Shown in pieces: positions 55,812 through 64,000 of a stretch of DNA of 64,000 bases. The translations under genes and the position numbers were made by a program. The DNA is taken from positions 124,001 to 188,000 of the forward strand of contig NZ_SUND01000003.1 in assembly GCF_005280205.1 (NCBI RefSeq). Reading direction: 5' to 3'. A model generated the notes under the pieces. It searched no databases. It had not been told where the DNA came from and saw only the letters and a program-made list of their open reading frames with translations. This DNA comes from Bacillus yapensis (GTDB lineage: Bacteria > Bacillota > Bacilli > Bacillales > Cytobacillaceae). Numbering within the stretch: the stretch's first letter is position 1; the number at the start of each line of letters is the position of its first letter.

Positions 55812-57443
55812 TTAATGTCTTTCACCTAGAACAGCTTCAGCAATATTCACAGCGTGATCACCGATTCTTTCGAGGTTACTAATAATATCTACATATACTA
55901 TTCCAGCTTGAGCACTACACTCGCCAGCACTTAAGCGAAGAATATGTTGCTTGCGCAATTTACGCTCCATTTTATCAATAAGTTCTTCTTTCTTTATAAC
56001 ATCCCTAGCCAGGTCTTTTTCGTTATGATCAAGAGCATTAATCGCTTCTTTAACAGTTGTAATCGTTAGTTCAAACATTTCTTCAAGCTCTACCATTGCT
56101 GAGCCCGTAATTTTCACCTTGTTTGCTAACTGATACTCTACTAGTTCCAAAATATTTTCGAAATGATCGCCGATTCTCTCAATATCTCTAATTGTATCTA
56201 CTAAAACAGAATGTTCTTCCGATTCATGTTCAGATAAAGAGCTTGAAGCTAGTTCAACTAAATAATCCGTAATTTTTCTATCGAGATTATTAATTGCCTC
56301 TTCTAGCTGTACAGCTGTATCAGCATGCTTTTGCACCTTTGTTCGCAAATATTGGTTTGATTCTGTTAATCCCAAGATAGCAAACTGGCCCATTCTTAAA
56401 ACCTCTTCCTTGGCTTGTCCAAGCGCAATAGAAGGTGACTGTTCGATAAAATTAGGGTCCAAATGCTTTGCCTTATATTCTAAAACAGAATCCTCTCCAG
56501 GAATAAGCTTTGTTACCAAGACCGCCAATAAGGCAATAAACGGAAATTGAATAATCGTATTTGTTGCATTAAATGTACCATGCGCAACCGCAATGACCAT
56601 TTCCGGATTTAAATTTAAAACATCTTGTAAATACGTAATGAACATTGTAAATGGTTTTAATAATATCATAAAAATGGTTGTACCAATTAAATTGAATAAT
56701 ACATGAGTTGCCGCCGCTCTTCTAGCAGCTATCGAAGCACCGATTGAAGCTAATACGGCTGTAATCGTCGTTCCGATATTGTCTCCAAATAAAACAGGTA
56801 GGGCTGCATTAATATCTAATAACCCTTCTGAAAATAATCCTTGTAAAATACCGATTGTCGCACTTGAACTTTGGACAATAACTGTAAATAACGTTCCAAT
56901 CACAACACCTAAAATTGGGTTATCACTCATACTCACTGTAAGCTCATGAAAAGCCTCTAAGCTTCTTAGCGGTTTCATCCCACTACTCATTAATTCTAAT
57001 CCAAAGAATAATGCCCCGAATCCAAAGACAATTTGTCCAATGCTATGGATTTTCTTACTCTTAAAGAAAAACAGTAGAATAGAGCCTAAAGCCATAATTG
57101 GCAAAGCATATTCGCCAACATCTATACCGATAATAAAAGCTGTTACAGTCGTACCGATGTTTGCCCCCATAATAACACCGATCGCTTGACGCAATGTCAT
57201 AAAACCAGCACTCACCAACCCAACAACAATAACAGTTGTCCCAGAGCTACTTTGAATTAACCCTGTAACAAGAATCCCGGCCAATACGCCCATAAAAGGA
57301 TTGGAAGTAAAGCGATCTAGGATATCGCGGAGTTTATCTCCAGCTGATCTTTGGAGACCATCTCCCATATACTTAATCCCGAATAAAAAGATCCCTAGTC
57401 CACCTAAAAACTCAAAAATCATTTGCTGCACATTTATCTCCAA
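55812..57443 (-). CDS. Na/Pi cotransporter family protein with PhoU domain
   Basis: A 543-residue NptA/YjbB-type protein. The N-terminal part has two inverted repeats with the sodium-phosphate motifs 'QSSSGTTVIVVGLVSAG' and 'QSSSATIGILQGL' within about eight membrane helices. The C-terminal 200 residues are two PhoU-like helical bundles ('RDIERIGDHFENILE' and 'SNLERIGDHAVNIAEAVL'). Such proteins move phosphate across the membrane, in either direction. The start is TTG 57443, with GGAG about ten bases upstream. It lies 8 kb from pst, but no PhoP box was found before it. Confidence 0.9.
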   Translation of the reverse strand: MEINVQQMIFEFLGGLGIFLFGIKYMGDGLQRSAGDKLRDILDRFTSNPFMGVLAGILVTGLIQSSSGTTVIVVGLVSAGFMTLRQAIGVIMGANIGTTVTAFIIGIDVGEYALPIMALGSILLFFFKSKKIHSIGQIVFGFGALFFGLELMSSGMKPLRSLEAFHELTVSMSDNPILGVVIGTLFTVIVQSSSATIGILQGLFSEGLLDINAALPVLFGDNIGTTITAVLASIGASIAARRAAATHVLFNLIGTTIFMILLKPFTMFITYLQDVLNLNPEMVIAVAHGTFNATNTIIQFPFIALLAVLVTKLIPGEDSVLEYKAKHLDPNFIEQSPSIALGQAKEEVLRMGQFAILGLTESNQYLRTKVQKHADTAVQLEEAINNLDRKITDYLVELASSSLSEHESEEHSVLVDTIRDIERIGDHFENILELVEYQLANKVKITGSAMVELEEMFELTITTVKEAINALDHNEKDLARDVIKKEELIDKMERKLRKQHILRLSAGECSAQAGIVYVDIISNLERIGDHAVNIAEAVLGERH

Positions 57444-57692
57444 AGTCTTCCAACTCCTAATTCCTTTAGTAAATTAGTTTGTCAAAACCTCTCTCATTAT
57501 GATGAACAAAAGCTTCAATGTAAATGAAATGTTGATTAAATTTACAATACATTTACAAAAGGGAGTTTTATTACAATTGTGTTACAAATTATATTAATTA
57601 TAATCAGAAATATACATTTTTTTCACAACAATGTTCTATTTTAAATTAGACAAGCATATGAATGGAAAAATCCCAATTAAGGAGTAGTATCC

Positions 57693-58037
57693 ATGAAGCG
57701 ATTATTCGGACTAGTAATCATTGCCCTAATCTTGTTTATTATTTATTATGATCTAAGCAAAGGTACTCTACCGATTACAATTGAAACTACTACTGCTGCA
57801 CAAGTGGAGAATACAGAGCAAGAAAATGTAACCGTCGAAATGGATTATTTTGAAAAAGAGGTTGTAAGTGGCGATACGGTGCTTTCTATTATTGAATCGC
57901 AGCTAGACTCGGCAATTCCCGTTTCTATCCAAGAAGTCATTAATGATTTCAGCAGTCTTAACAAAGGAATATCAGTTGAAAAGATCCAAATTGGAAAGAC
58001 TTATAAATTCCCAAACTATGCCAATTTACATGAATAA
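57693..58037 (+). CDS. yqfZ: LysM-type membrane protein YqfZ
   Basis: A 114-residue protein with an N-terminal membrane anchor (residues 3-19) and a C-terminal LysM domain ('FEKEVVSGDTVLSIIESQLD...IQIGKTYKFPNY'). It should bind peptidoglycan or spore-cortex glycan on the outer face. AAGGAG precedes the ATG. Its place just upstream of ispG is conserved with B. subtilis yqfZ. Confidence 0.85.
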   Translation: MKRLFGLVIIALILFIIYYDLSKGTLPITIETTTAAQVENTEQENVTVEMDYFEKEVVSGDTVLSIIESQLDSAIPVSIQEVINDFSSLNKGISVEKIQIGKTYKFPNYANLHE

Positions 58038-58214
58038 TCCAATTCAACCAGTAAGTTTCTTGTCAAGTTGATTCCTTCACTGATACAATTAATGTATATT
58101 AGCGTTATAATATTGAAGTAGTTTTACGATGCTCAAGTTAGAGACACGTTCTCGACTTGTGCGAATCATTACTTTCATAACGCTTATTTCTTTTTAAAAA
58201 GGAGCGAATCACTC

Positions 58215-59333
58215 TTGAGTGAAATTATACATCGTACAAAAACCCGCCCCGTTAAAGTTGGAAATCTAACTATCGGGGGAAATAATGAACTAGCAATTCA
58301 AAGTATGACAACGACAAAAACACATGATGTGGAAGCAACAGTTGCTCAAATCAAACGTTTAGAGGAAGCAGGCTGTCAAATCGTCCGTGTAGCTTGTCCA
58401 GACGAAAGAGCAGCAGATGCGATTGCAGACATTAAGAAGCAAATCAATATTCCTCTTGTGGTTGATATTCATTTTGACTATAAGCTCGCCCTTAAAGCAA
58501 TTGAAGGCGGAGCTGACAAAATCCGTATCAATCCAGGTAATATCGGAAAAAGAGAGAAGGTTGAAGCGGTTGTAAAGGCTGCTAAAGCCAAAGGGATTCC
58601 GATTCGAATCGGGGTTAATGCAGGTTCACTTGAAAAAAGAATTATTGAAAAATATGGTTACCCAACTGCAGACGGAATGGTTGAGAGTGCCTTACACCAT
58701 ATTAAAATTCTTGAAGACCTAGATTTTCACGATATCATCGTGTCCATGAAGGCTTCAGATGTTAACCTAGCGATTGAAGCATATGAAAAGGCCGCAAAGG
58801 CTTTTGACTATCCATTACACCTTGGAATTACAGAGTCAGGAACATTATTCGCTGGTACAGTTAAAAGTGCTGCCGGACTCGGAGCTATTTTAAGCAAAGG
58901 AATCGGAAACACTTTACGTATTTCATTAAGTGCGGATCCTGTAGAGGAAGTAAAGGTAGCAAGAGAACTTCTTAAATCATTCGGACTTTCATCCAATGCC
59001 GCAACGCTTATTTCATGTCCAACTTGTGGCCGTATTGAAATCGACCTTATTAGCATTGCCAATGAGGTAGAAGAATATATTTCAACCATTAAGGCACCAA
59101 TTAAAGTAGCCGTGCTCGGTTGTGCTGTAAACGGTCCTGGTGAAGCAAGAGAAGCTGATATCGGAATCGCTGGAGCACGTGGCGAAGGTTTATTATTCCG
59201 TAAAGGAAAAATCGTTCGTAAAGTTCCTGAGGAAACGATGGTTGAGGAATTAAAGAAAGAAATCGACCAAATTGCTGCAGAATATTTCGCAAAAAAAGAA
59301 GCGGAAGAAAAGGAAGCAGCACTAAACAAATAA
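58215..59333 (+). CDS. ispG: (E)-4-hydroxy-3-methylbut-2-enyl-diphosphate synthase
   Basis: A 372-residue GcpE/IspG, the penultimate enzyme of the MEP isoprenoid pathway. The TIM barrel opens with '[32 protein letters not shown]', and the C-terminal 4Fe-4S site uses '[12 protein letters not shown]' and '[12 protein letters not shown]' (three Cys) plus the Glu that follows in 'ARE/GEA'. The TTG start at 58215 lies behind AAAAGGAGCG. Followed by a strong terminator. Confidence 0.97.
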   Translation: MSEIIHRTKTRPVKVGNLTIGGNNELAIQSMTTTKTHDVEATVAQIKRLEEAGCQIVRVACPDERAADAIADIKKQINIPLVVDIHFDYKLALKAIEGGADKIRINPGNIGKREKVEAVVKAAKAKGIPIRIGVNAGSLEKRIIEKYGYPTADGMVESALHHIKILEDLDFHDIIVSMKASDVNLAIEAYEKAAKAFDYPLHLGITESGTLFAGTVKSAAGLGAILSKGIGNTLRISLSADPVEEVKVARELLKSFGLSSNAATLISCPTCGRIEIDLISIANEVEEYISTIKAPIKVAVLGCAVNGPGEAREADIGIAGARGEGLLFRKGKIVRKVPEETMVEELKKEIDQIAAEYFAKKEAEEKEAALNK

Positions 59334-59337
59334 GGGA

Positions 59338-59370
59338 AAGGCTTGGCGAATAATCGCCAAGCCTTTTTTG
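59338..59370 (+). terminator. terminator of ispG
   Basis: AAGGCTTGGCGA and TCGCCAAGCCTT pair around a short AATAA loop, followed by TTTT. Confidence 0.88.
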
Positions 59371-59398
59371 CTATTCAAGTGCTCCACTCTTAAATAGC

Positions 59399-59782
59399 TT
59401 AGAAAAACGGGAGAATGAAGATCCCAAGAATAATCGATACTACTCCAATTCCGATTGCCCAACTACCGAGACTTTGTGCGCCTCTTCTTCGTGCTACAAA
59501 GCCAAGAATAATCCCAGCTGCCCCAAACAATATTGGTGCTACGAATAAAGACAAGATGGAAAGGATAATGGCAGCAAAGCCCATTCCTGTTCCTCCTGTA
59601 CGAGTGTCTCTATCCGTATCATAGTCTCTGTCGTTATCGAACTCTCGTCCAAATGTAACTGGTGCAGCCATTTCAGCTGAGGTTTCCTCTAAATAATCCG
59701 CAGTTCTAGGTGAATCGTTCTCTTCAACCCCATTGTCTTTTCTTAAATTTGCATAAGGGGCTTTTCCGTATTGATCTGCCAT
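59399..59782 (-). CDS. yqfX: DUF4190 membrane protein YqfX
   Basis: A 127-residue protein: a hydrophilic, acidic N-terminal half of low complexity ('DNDRDYDTDRDTRTGG') and two C-terminal hydrophobic helices ('MGFAAIILSILSLFVAPILFGAAGIILGFVARRRGA' and 'WAIGIGVVSIILGIFIL') that fit DUF4190. I chose ATG 59782 behind GAGGGAT. Function unknown; B. subtilis yqfX stands at the same place. Confidence 0.85.
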   Translation of the reverse strand: MADQYGKAPYANLRKDNGVEENDSPRTADYLEETSAEMAAPVTFGREFDNDRDYDTDRDTRTGGTGMGFAAIILSILSLFVAPILFGAAGIILGFVARRRGAQSLGSWAIGIGVVSIILGIFILPFF

Positions 59783-59919
59783 ATTTGAAATCCCTCGCTT
59801 TCTTTGGAGCATTATTATTGTTTATCGTTCACATCAATTTTAAAAGTGTAAATGTCTGTCATTCTTTTCAGAAGTAAGATCGGTTAAAATAGAGAAGCAA
59901 GAAATTAAAGGAGTTTATT

Positions 59920-60492
59920 ATGAGAAAAAAATTTGGTATCGACATCGATGGAACTGTTACTAGCCCCGATACGATTGTTCCCTATATGAATCAAGATTTC
60001 GGATTATCATTAAGCTATTCTGATATTAAGGAATATGATTTATCTGTTCATGTAGACATTTCTAAATCAGATTTTGCGAAATGGTGGTTAGATAATGAAG
60101 CAAGAATTTACGAAGCATCCCCTCTAACAAAAGAAGTCCGCGCCGTTCTACGCGAATGGGAAAGTGCTCACGATTTATTCTTTATTAGCGCAAGAAGTAA
60201 ACACCTTTTAGAATTAACAAAGGAATGGTTTGTCAAACAAGATTTGCCCTTCCATCACATTGAATTAATTGGATCACATGACAAAATAAATGCTGCGAAA
60301 CAATATGAGGTAGATATATTTTTCGAAGATAAACACGATAATGCTGTTGCCATTTGTGAACAGTGTAAAATTCCTGTCATCCTTTTTAATACACCTTATA
60401 ATCAGGAGCCGGTCCCAGAAGGTGTAATTAGGGTTAATAACTGGTCTGAAGCAAAAGCATGGGTTGATACTTGGCTAAAAGAAAATGCGTAG
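59920..60492 (+). CDS. yqfW: HAD-family nucleotidase YqfW
   Basis: A 190-residue HAD hydrolase of the 5'(3')-deoxyribonucleotidase type. Motif I 'FGIDIDGTVTSPD' has both catalytic Asp, motif II Ser is in 'LFFISARSKH', and the later Asp pair lies in 'VDIFFEDKHDNAVA'. It probably dephosphorylates a nucleotide or similar phosphate ester; substrate unproven. AAAGGAG precedes the ATG. It is convergent with zur. Confidence 0.88.
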   Translation: MRKKFGIDIDGTVTSPDTIVPYMNQDFGLSLSYSDIKEYDLSVHVDISKSDFAKWWLDNEARIYEASPLTKEVRAVLREWESAHDLFFISARSKHLLELTKEWFVKQDLPFHHIELIGSHDKINAAKQYEVDIFFEDKHDNAVAICEQCKIPVILFNTPYNQEPVPEGVIRVNNWSEAKAWVDTWLKENA

Positions 60493-60510
60493 AGAAGATT
60501 GTCTCTACGC
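60487..60510. terminator. hairpin holding both yqfW and zur stop codons
   Basis: GCGTAGAGA and TCTCTACGC pair perfectly around AGATTG. The TAG of yqfW lies in one arm and the TAG of zur in the other. On the minus strand ATTTTCTTTT follows, so it probably terminates the zur operon. Confidence 0.7.
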
Positions 60511-60918
60511 ATTACATTCAGGGCAGCGCCCATAAATTTCGAATTTATGACCAGAAATATCGAAGCCATTTAAATTTTCTCTTAAGCTTTGCATCGGGCA
60601 AGTATCGATTTCCTTTGTCTTCCCACAGTCTAAACAAATAAAGTGATGATGGTGTTCTTTATGGGAACAGGCAAATCGAAAATGCTTCTCCCCTGATAAC
60701 TCAGTCATTTCAAATATTCCTAAATCCACAAATACGGATAAATTACGGTAAATTGTATCAAAGCTTAAACCTGGATAATCGTCCTTCATTTCGTCGAGAA
60801 CATCCTTGGCGGTTAGATATTTCTCGCTATTAGAGAACAATTCAAGCATTTCTTCCCTTTTTCCCGTATGTTTATAACCTTTTTCTTTCAATAATTGAAG
60901 AGCCTCATTTACATTCAT
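60505..60918 (-). CDS. zur: zinc uptake regulator Zur (Fur family)
   Basis: A 137-residue Fur-family repressor. The winged helix ('[53 protein letters not shown]') is followed by the His-rich sensing region '[17 protein letters not shown]' and the structural zinc cysteines of 'CLDC' and 'CPEC'. With zinc it represses zinc uptake genes. It is the third gene of znuC-znuB-zur, four bases behind znuB, and a Zur box lies before the operon, so it controls itself. Confidence 0.93.
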   Translation of the reverse strand: MNVNEALQLLKEKGYKHTGKREEMLELFSNSEKYLTAKDVLDEMKDDYPGLSFDTIYRNLSVFVDLGIFEMTELSGEKHFRFACSHKEHHHHFICLDCGKTKEIDTCPMQSLRENLNGFDISGHKFEIYGRCPECNA

Positions 60919-60922
60919 ACGC

Positions 60923-61774
60923 TCACCCCATTTTTACAGGTCTTGCCGAATTTATCTTCTTTATCAATATTGTTATAACTAATATTAACACAGAAATCAT
61001 GACAATTGTGCCACCAGGAGCTAAATCGAGATAATAGGAAAGGACTAATCCTCCGATCACAGATGTCTCTCCGAATACAAGGGAATAAAAAATCGTCTGC
61101 TTAAAACCCTTCGCAATCCGAATGCTCGCGGCAACTGGCAAAGTCATTAATGACGATACTAAAAGAATGCCGACAATTCGCATAGATGAAGCAATGACTA
61201 AAGCAACCATAATGATAAAGACGAAATGAATGCTCTTAACGGCAATTCCCGACGCTTTTGCATGCTCTTCATCGAATGATAATAAAAATAATTCCTTGTA
61301 CAATACAATAATAGCAGCAATCACGAAAACACTGATGAAGAGAATCGTGTATAAATCAGCTCTGCTGACGGCGCTCACACTACCAAACAAATAGCCAAAT
61401 AAATCGGTATTAAAGCCATCGGCAAGCGAAATAAAAATCGCTCCAAGGCCAATTCCTCCCGATAAAATAATGGGGATGGCTAGTTCTTGATAATGTTTAT
61501 ACACACTTCTTAGTTTTTCAATAAATAAAGAACCTCCAACTGAAAAGACCATTCCCATATATAAAGGATTCAGTCCACTAAAGATGAGGAATTTTTTTTC
61601 AAGAAGTAAGCTTGCAGCAATCCCAGCCAATGTCACATGGCTTAAAGCATCGGCAATTAATGACAGCCTTCTTACAACGATAAAAACACCTAATAACGGC
61701 GCGATAATCCCGATAATAATCCCGGCCAAAAAAGCATTTTGGAGAAATTCATATTGTAAAATATCTTGAATCAT
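60923..61774 (-). CDS. znuB: zinc ABC transporter permease
   Basis: A 283-residue ABC-3 family permease with about eight or nine membrane helices and the typical segments '[28 protein letters not shown]' and '[22 protein letters not shown]'. It forms the zinc channel with ZnuC. Its ATG overlaps the znuC stop by four bases. The matching substrate-binding protein is not in the window. Confidence 0.93.
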   Translation of the reverse strand: MIQDILQYEFLQNAFLAGIIIGIIAPLLGVFIVVRRLSLIADALSHVTLAGIAASLLLEKKFLIFSGLNPLYMGMVFSVGGSLFIEKLRSVYKHYQELAIPIILSGGIGLGAIFISLADGFNTDLFGYLFGSVSAVSRADLYTILFISVFVIAAIIVLYKELFLLSFDEEHAKASGIAVKSIHFVFIIMVALVIASSMRIVGILLVSSLMTLPVAASIRIAKGFKQTIFYSLVFGETSVIGGLVLSYYLDLAPGGTIVMISVLILVITILIKKINSARPVKMG

Positions 61775-62559
61775 TTTCTTGCTCCTTCATGATGATGCTC
61801 ATGCTCATGTGAAAGCAAATGAACATCATGTCCATAAAACTGCGACATCTCGTTAAGCTGTAGCTTTTCAAATTCTTCCGATTTCCCATGAAAATGCATA
61901 TGCTTATTTAAGCATGCTACGTCCGTCACCTTGTCAGAAATCGTACCAACATCGTGAGTAACGAGTAATAAAGTAATACCTCGAACTTTATTTAAGTTCT
62001 CCAGCATTTCATAAAAGGACTGCACATTTTGCGCATCTACCCCTACAGTTGGCTCATCTAATATTAACAGCTTGGGTTCACTCACTAACGCTCTCGCAAT
62101 AAAGACACGTTGCTGTTGTCCACCAGATAGCTCCCCAATATTCTGATTCATGTATTTCGTTAAACCGACCGAGTCGATCGCCGCTTTAATTTTACGATGA
62201 TCATTTTGGTTCATAAACTTAAATAAACCAATTTTTTTTGTTAAGCCGCTCCCGACTACTTCATAGACAGTTGCTGGAAAACCGGAATTAAAGGAATTTG
62301 CTTTTTGTGAAACAAAGCCGATTTCATGCCAATTCTTAAATCGATGGATATCTTCTCCGAAAATCTTGATTTCCCCTTCTTGAATTTTTAAGAGGCCAAG
62401 AACGAGCTTCAAAAGAGTTGATTTCCCTGAACCATTCGGTCCTACAACGGCTAAGAAAGAACCTTGAGGGACTGTCATGTCGATATTTTCTAGGACATTT
62501 TCTTTTTCATACCGATAAGATAATTGCTTTATTTCAATAATAGGTTGACCTGAATTCAT
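61771..62559 (-). CDS. znuC: zinc ABC transporter ATPase
   Basis: A 262-residue ATPase: Walker A 'GPNGSGKSTLLKLVLG', signature '[16 protein letters not shown]' and Walker B 'LLILDEPTVGVD'. The C-terminus ends in a His-rich tail ('[19 protein letters not shown]'), as is common for zinc transporters. First gene of znuC-znuB-zur, with GGTGAT as a moderate ribosome-binding site. Confidence 0.93.
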   Translation of the reverse strand: MNSGQPIIEIKQLSYRYEKENVLENIDMTVPQGSFLAVVGPNGSGKSTLLKLVLGLLKIQEGEIKIFGEDIHRFKNWHEIGFVSQKANSFNSGFPATVYEVVGSGLTKKIGLFKFMNQNDHRKIKAAIDSVGLTKYMNQNIGELSGGQQQRVFIARALVSEPKLLILDEPTVGVDAQNVQSFYEMLENLNKVRGITLLLVTHDVGTISDKVTDVACLNKHMHFHGKSEEFEKLQLNEMSQFYGHDVHLLSHEHEHHHEGARK

Positions 62560-62577
62560 GCTATCACCTAGTTTTTT

Positions 62578-62598
62578 AAATTAGAATCATTACGATTT
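62578..62598 (-). promoter_or_regulatory. Zur box upstream of znuCB-zur
   Basis: The 21-mer matches the B. subtilis Zur consensus (half-sites AAATCGTAAT and ATTACGATTT about one base) in 18 of 21 positions. The right half ATTACGATTT is perfect; the left half has three changes. It lies 19 bases before the znuC start codon, so bound Zur would block the promoter or start site. Confidence 0.85.
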
Positions 62599-62694
62599 AG
62601 TAGTATACAGGAAGTATACCTCAAAGTAAAGCTTATTGCACGTCACGATTAGAAGCTATGTCTCATACATTAAAAAAGAAGGGGTGTGGGACGA

Positions 62695-62949
62695 TTGAAT
62701 ATCTTTCAAAGCATCATCAATCATAAAGTGAATACGATCACTGGAAGAGACTTAATAAAATATGGAAACCAGTTTCAAATATCTATTACGAAAGACCAAG
62801 CTGAAACAATCGCTTCTTACTTAAGAGGAAAAAATGTCAATGTGTTTGATGAGGCAGAGCGAAACAAAGTTATCAAAGAAATTGCTAAAGTTGCTGGTTC
62901 TGACACAGCGCAGCAAGTAAATCGTCTACTACTTGGATTAGTGAAATGA
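62695..62949 (+). CDS. yqfT: DUF2624 protein YqfT
   Basis: An 84-residue helical protein of the DUF2624/YqfT family ('FQSIINHKVNTITGRDLIKYGNQFQISITKDQAETIASYLRGKNVNVFDEAERNKVIKEIAKVAG'), function unknown. I chose TTG 62695 because AAGGGGTG lies eight bases upstream; the GTG at 62686 overlaps it. Its place between zur and nfo is conserved with B. subtilis. Confidence 0.85.
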   Translation: MNIFQSIINHKVNTITGRDLIKYGNQFQISITKDQAETIASYLRGKNVNVFDEAERNKVIKEIAKVAGSDTAQQVNRLLLGLVK

Positions 62950-62954
62950 TGAAA

Positions 62955-62993
62955 AGCTGACGAGAGCTACCAAAATGGCAGCTCTCGTCAGCT
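62955..62993. terminator. bidirectional terminator of yqfT and nfo
   Basis: AGCTGACGAGAGCT pairs perfectly with AGCTCTCGTCAGCT (14 pairs). T-rich sequence follows on both strands, more clearly on the minus strand. Confidence 0.8.
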
Positions 62994-63001
62994 CTTACTT
63001 T

Positions 63002-63895
63002 CTATTCAGCCAAAATATTAGCCAATAAGTTTTCATTAAATTCTTTACTACGAAGCATTGCAATTTCATGCTTGTACGGAGCCTTCTTATTATTCTTATC
63101 TTCTCCTACAAACGGTGTTTCTAATATTTTCGGAACGGACTCTAATTGTGGATGGTGCACAATATAGTTGAGAGCCTCAAAGCCGATATGACCAAATCCA
63201 ATATTTTCATGACGGTCTTTGCTAGCACCACGCTCATTTTTACTATCATTAATATGAAGTACCTTGATGCGGTCAATGCCCACAATCTTATCAAACTCAT
63301 TGAGCACGCCATCAAAATCTTCAACCAGATTGTAGCCTGCATCATGTGTATGACAAGTATCAAAGCATATAGAAAGTCGATCGTTGTGCGTAACTCCATC
63401 AATAATCATCGCGATTTCTTCAAAACTTCTTCCACATTCTGAGCCCTTACCTGCCATCGTCTCTAACGCAATTTGCAATGTTTCTTGGCCAGTTAAAACC
63501 TCGTTTAAGCCCTCGATGATTTTCTTAATCCCCGCTTCTGCTCCAGCACCTACATGAGCGCCAGGATGAAGTACGATTTGCTTTGCACCAAGTGCCTCTG
63601 TTCTGTCAATTTCAGTCCTAAGAAAACGAACCCCTAAATCAAACGTATCTGGATTTGTCGTATTCCCAATATTAATGATGTACGGAGCATGTACAACAAT
63701 TTCATCAATACCGTGTTCCTTCATATGCAAAAGGCCCGCTTCAATATTTAATTCCTCGATTTTTTTTCTTCGAGTATTTTGCGGCGCACCAGTGTAAATC
63801 ATGAATGTATTGGCTCCGTATGATACTGCTTCTTGACTTGCCCCTAGCAGCATTTCCTTTCCACTCATGGAAACATGTGATCCAATTTTCAACAT
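63002..63895 (-). CDS. nfo: deoxyribonuclease IV (AP endonuclease)
   Basis: A 297-residue Nfo-type TIM-barrel enzyme that cuts at abasic sites in base-excision repair; in Bacillus it also protects germinating spores. Signatures: '[19 protein letters not shown]', '[13 protein letters not shown]', '[19 protein letters not shown]', '[17 protein letters not shown]' and '[30 protein letters not shown]', which together carry the three-zinc site. It starts behind GGGAGAGGATTGT. Confidence 0.95.
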   Translation of the reverse strand: MLKIGSHVSMSGKEMLLGASQEAVSYGANTFMIYTGAPQNTRRKKIEELNIEAGLLHMKEHGIDEIVVHAPYIINIGNTTNPDTFDLGVRFLRTEIDRTEALGAKQIVLHPGAHVGAGAEAGIKKIIEGLNEVLTGQETLQIALETMAGKGSECGRSFEEIAMIIDGVTHNDRLSICFDTCHTHDAGYNLVEDFDGVLNEFDKIVGIDRIKVLHINDSKNERGASKDRHENIGFGHIGFEALNYIVHHPQLESVPKILETPFVGEDKNNKKAPYKHEIAMLRSKEFNENLLANILAE

Positions 63896-63914
63896 ACAAT
63901 CCTCTCCCTTTGCT

Positions 63915-64000
63915 TTACTTTTTACGCTTTATACGATTTTGTCGCTTCTTTATTTTGTCCATTTCCCATTGCATCTTTTTCTTGTAACCAGGCTTAACCT
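63915..64000 (-). CDS. cshB: DEAD-box RNA helicase CshB, C-terminal end (partial)
   Basis: The last 28 codons of a minus-strand gene that runs beyond the window. The tail '[19 protein letters not shown]' followed by basic residues is typical of the C-terminus of CshB (YqfR). The order cshB-nfo agrees with B. subtilis. It ends 19 bases before nfo. Confidence 0.75.
   Translation of the reverse strand, partial: VKPGYKKKMQWEMDKIKKRQNRIKRKK

Overview
The window is chromosomal DNA of a low-GC, endospore-forming Firmicute of the family Bacillaceae. The evidence is gene order: read from high to low coordinates it follows, with gaps and insertions, the Bacillus subtilis segment cshB-nfo-yqfT-zur-yqfWXYZ-yqgC-sodA-yqgE-pbpA-pst-phoU-rpmG-yqgN-yqgP-yqgQ-glcK-yqgS-yqgT-yqgU-yqgW-yqgX-yqgY-comG-yqzE-yqhG-yqhH-gcvT-gcvPA-gcvPB-yqhL-lipM-yqhO-yqhP-yqhR-papA-efp. 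Spore genes (a SpoVAF-like GerA-family protein and YqhR), competence genes and strong AGGAGG ribosome-binding sites fit. No rRNA, tRNA, IS element, prophage or CRISPR array was seen.

Layout. 0-1.3 kb: a SIMPL-domain protein, a probable 6S RNA with its own promoter and terminator, and a small unknown protein. 1.5-5.4 kb: efp, papA, yqhR, yqhP, yqhO. 5.6-13.6 kb: an accessory block where B. subtilis has mntR. It holds a vanR-vanS-vanY-vanZ-type operon without vanHAX, an XRE regulator/membrane-protein pair under two palindromic operators, and nrdJ (coenzyme B12-dependent ribonucleotide reductase). 13.8-20.7 kb: lipM, yqhL, a GNAT acetyltransferase, and gcvT-gcvPA-gcvPB behind a tandem glycine riboswitch. 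20.9-27.6 kb: yqhH-yqhG, yqzE and comGA-GG. 27.9-43.8 kb: a metal-type HTH regulator, yqgY, a MidA-family methyltransferase, yqgX, yqgW, yqgU, yqgT, yqgS, yqgQ-glcK, the SpoVAF-like gene, gluP, yqgN-DUF92-ldh and rpmG. 44-57.4 kb: pstS-C-A-B-phoU behind a four-repeat PhoP box, pbpA, yqgE, sodA, an Fnr with a cysteine cluster, yqgC and a Na/Pi cotransporter. 57.7-64 kb: yqfZ, ispG, yqfX, yqfW, the znuC-znuB-zur operon behind a Zur box, yqfT, nfo and the end of cshB.

The most striking element is nrdJ. Its reading frame is cut twice, at NPCG|EQPL and at APTG|STGT, two of the most conserved motifs of the enzyme. Each cut is an ORF-less group I intron of about 290-306 nt with recognisable P, Q, R and S core elements. 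Removing both restores an 852-residue protein without any frame change, so the gene is a split gene and not a pseudogene. Two NrdR boxes lie upstream.

Several regulatory circuits can be read directly: glycine riboswitch to the glycine cleavage system, NrdR to nrdJ, PhoP to pst, Zur to znuCB-zur, and probably Fnr and the XRE protein on their own promoters. aroQ, mntR and the sinIR-tasA cluster, all present at the matching places in B. subtilis, are missing here.
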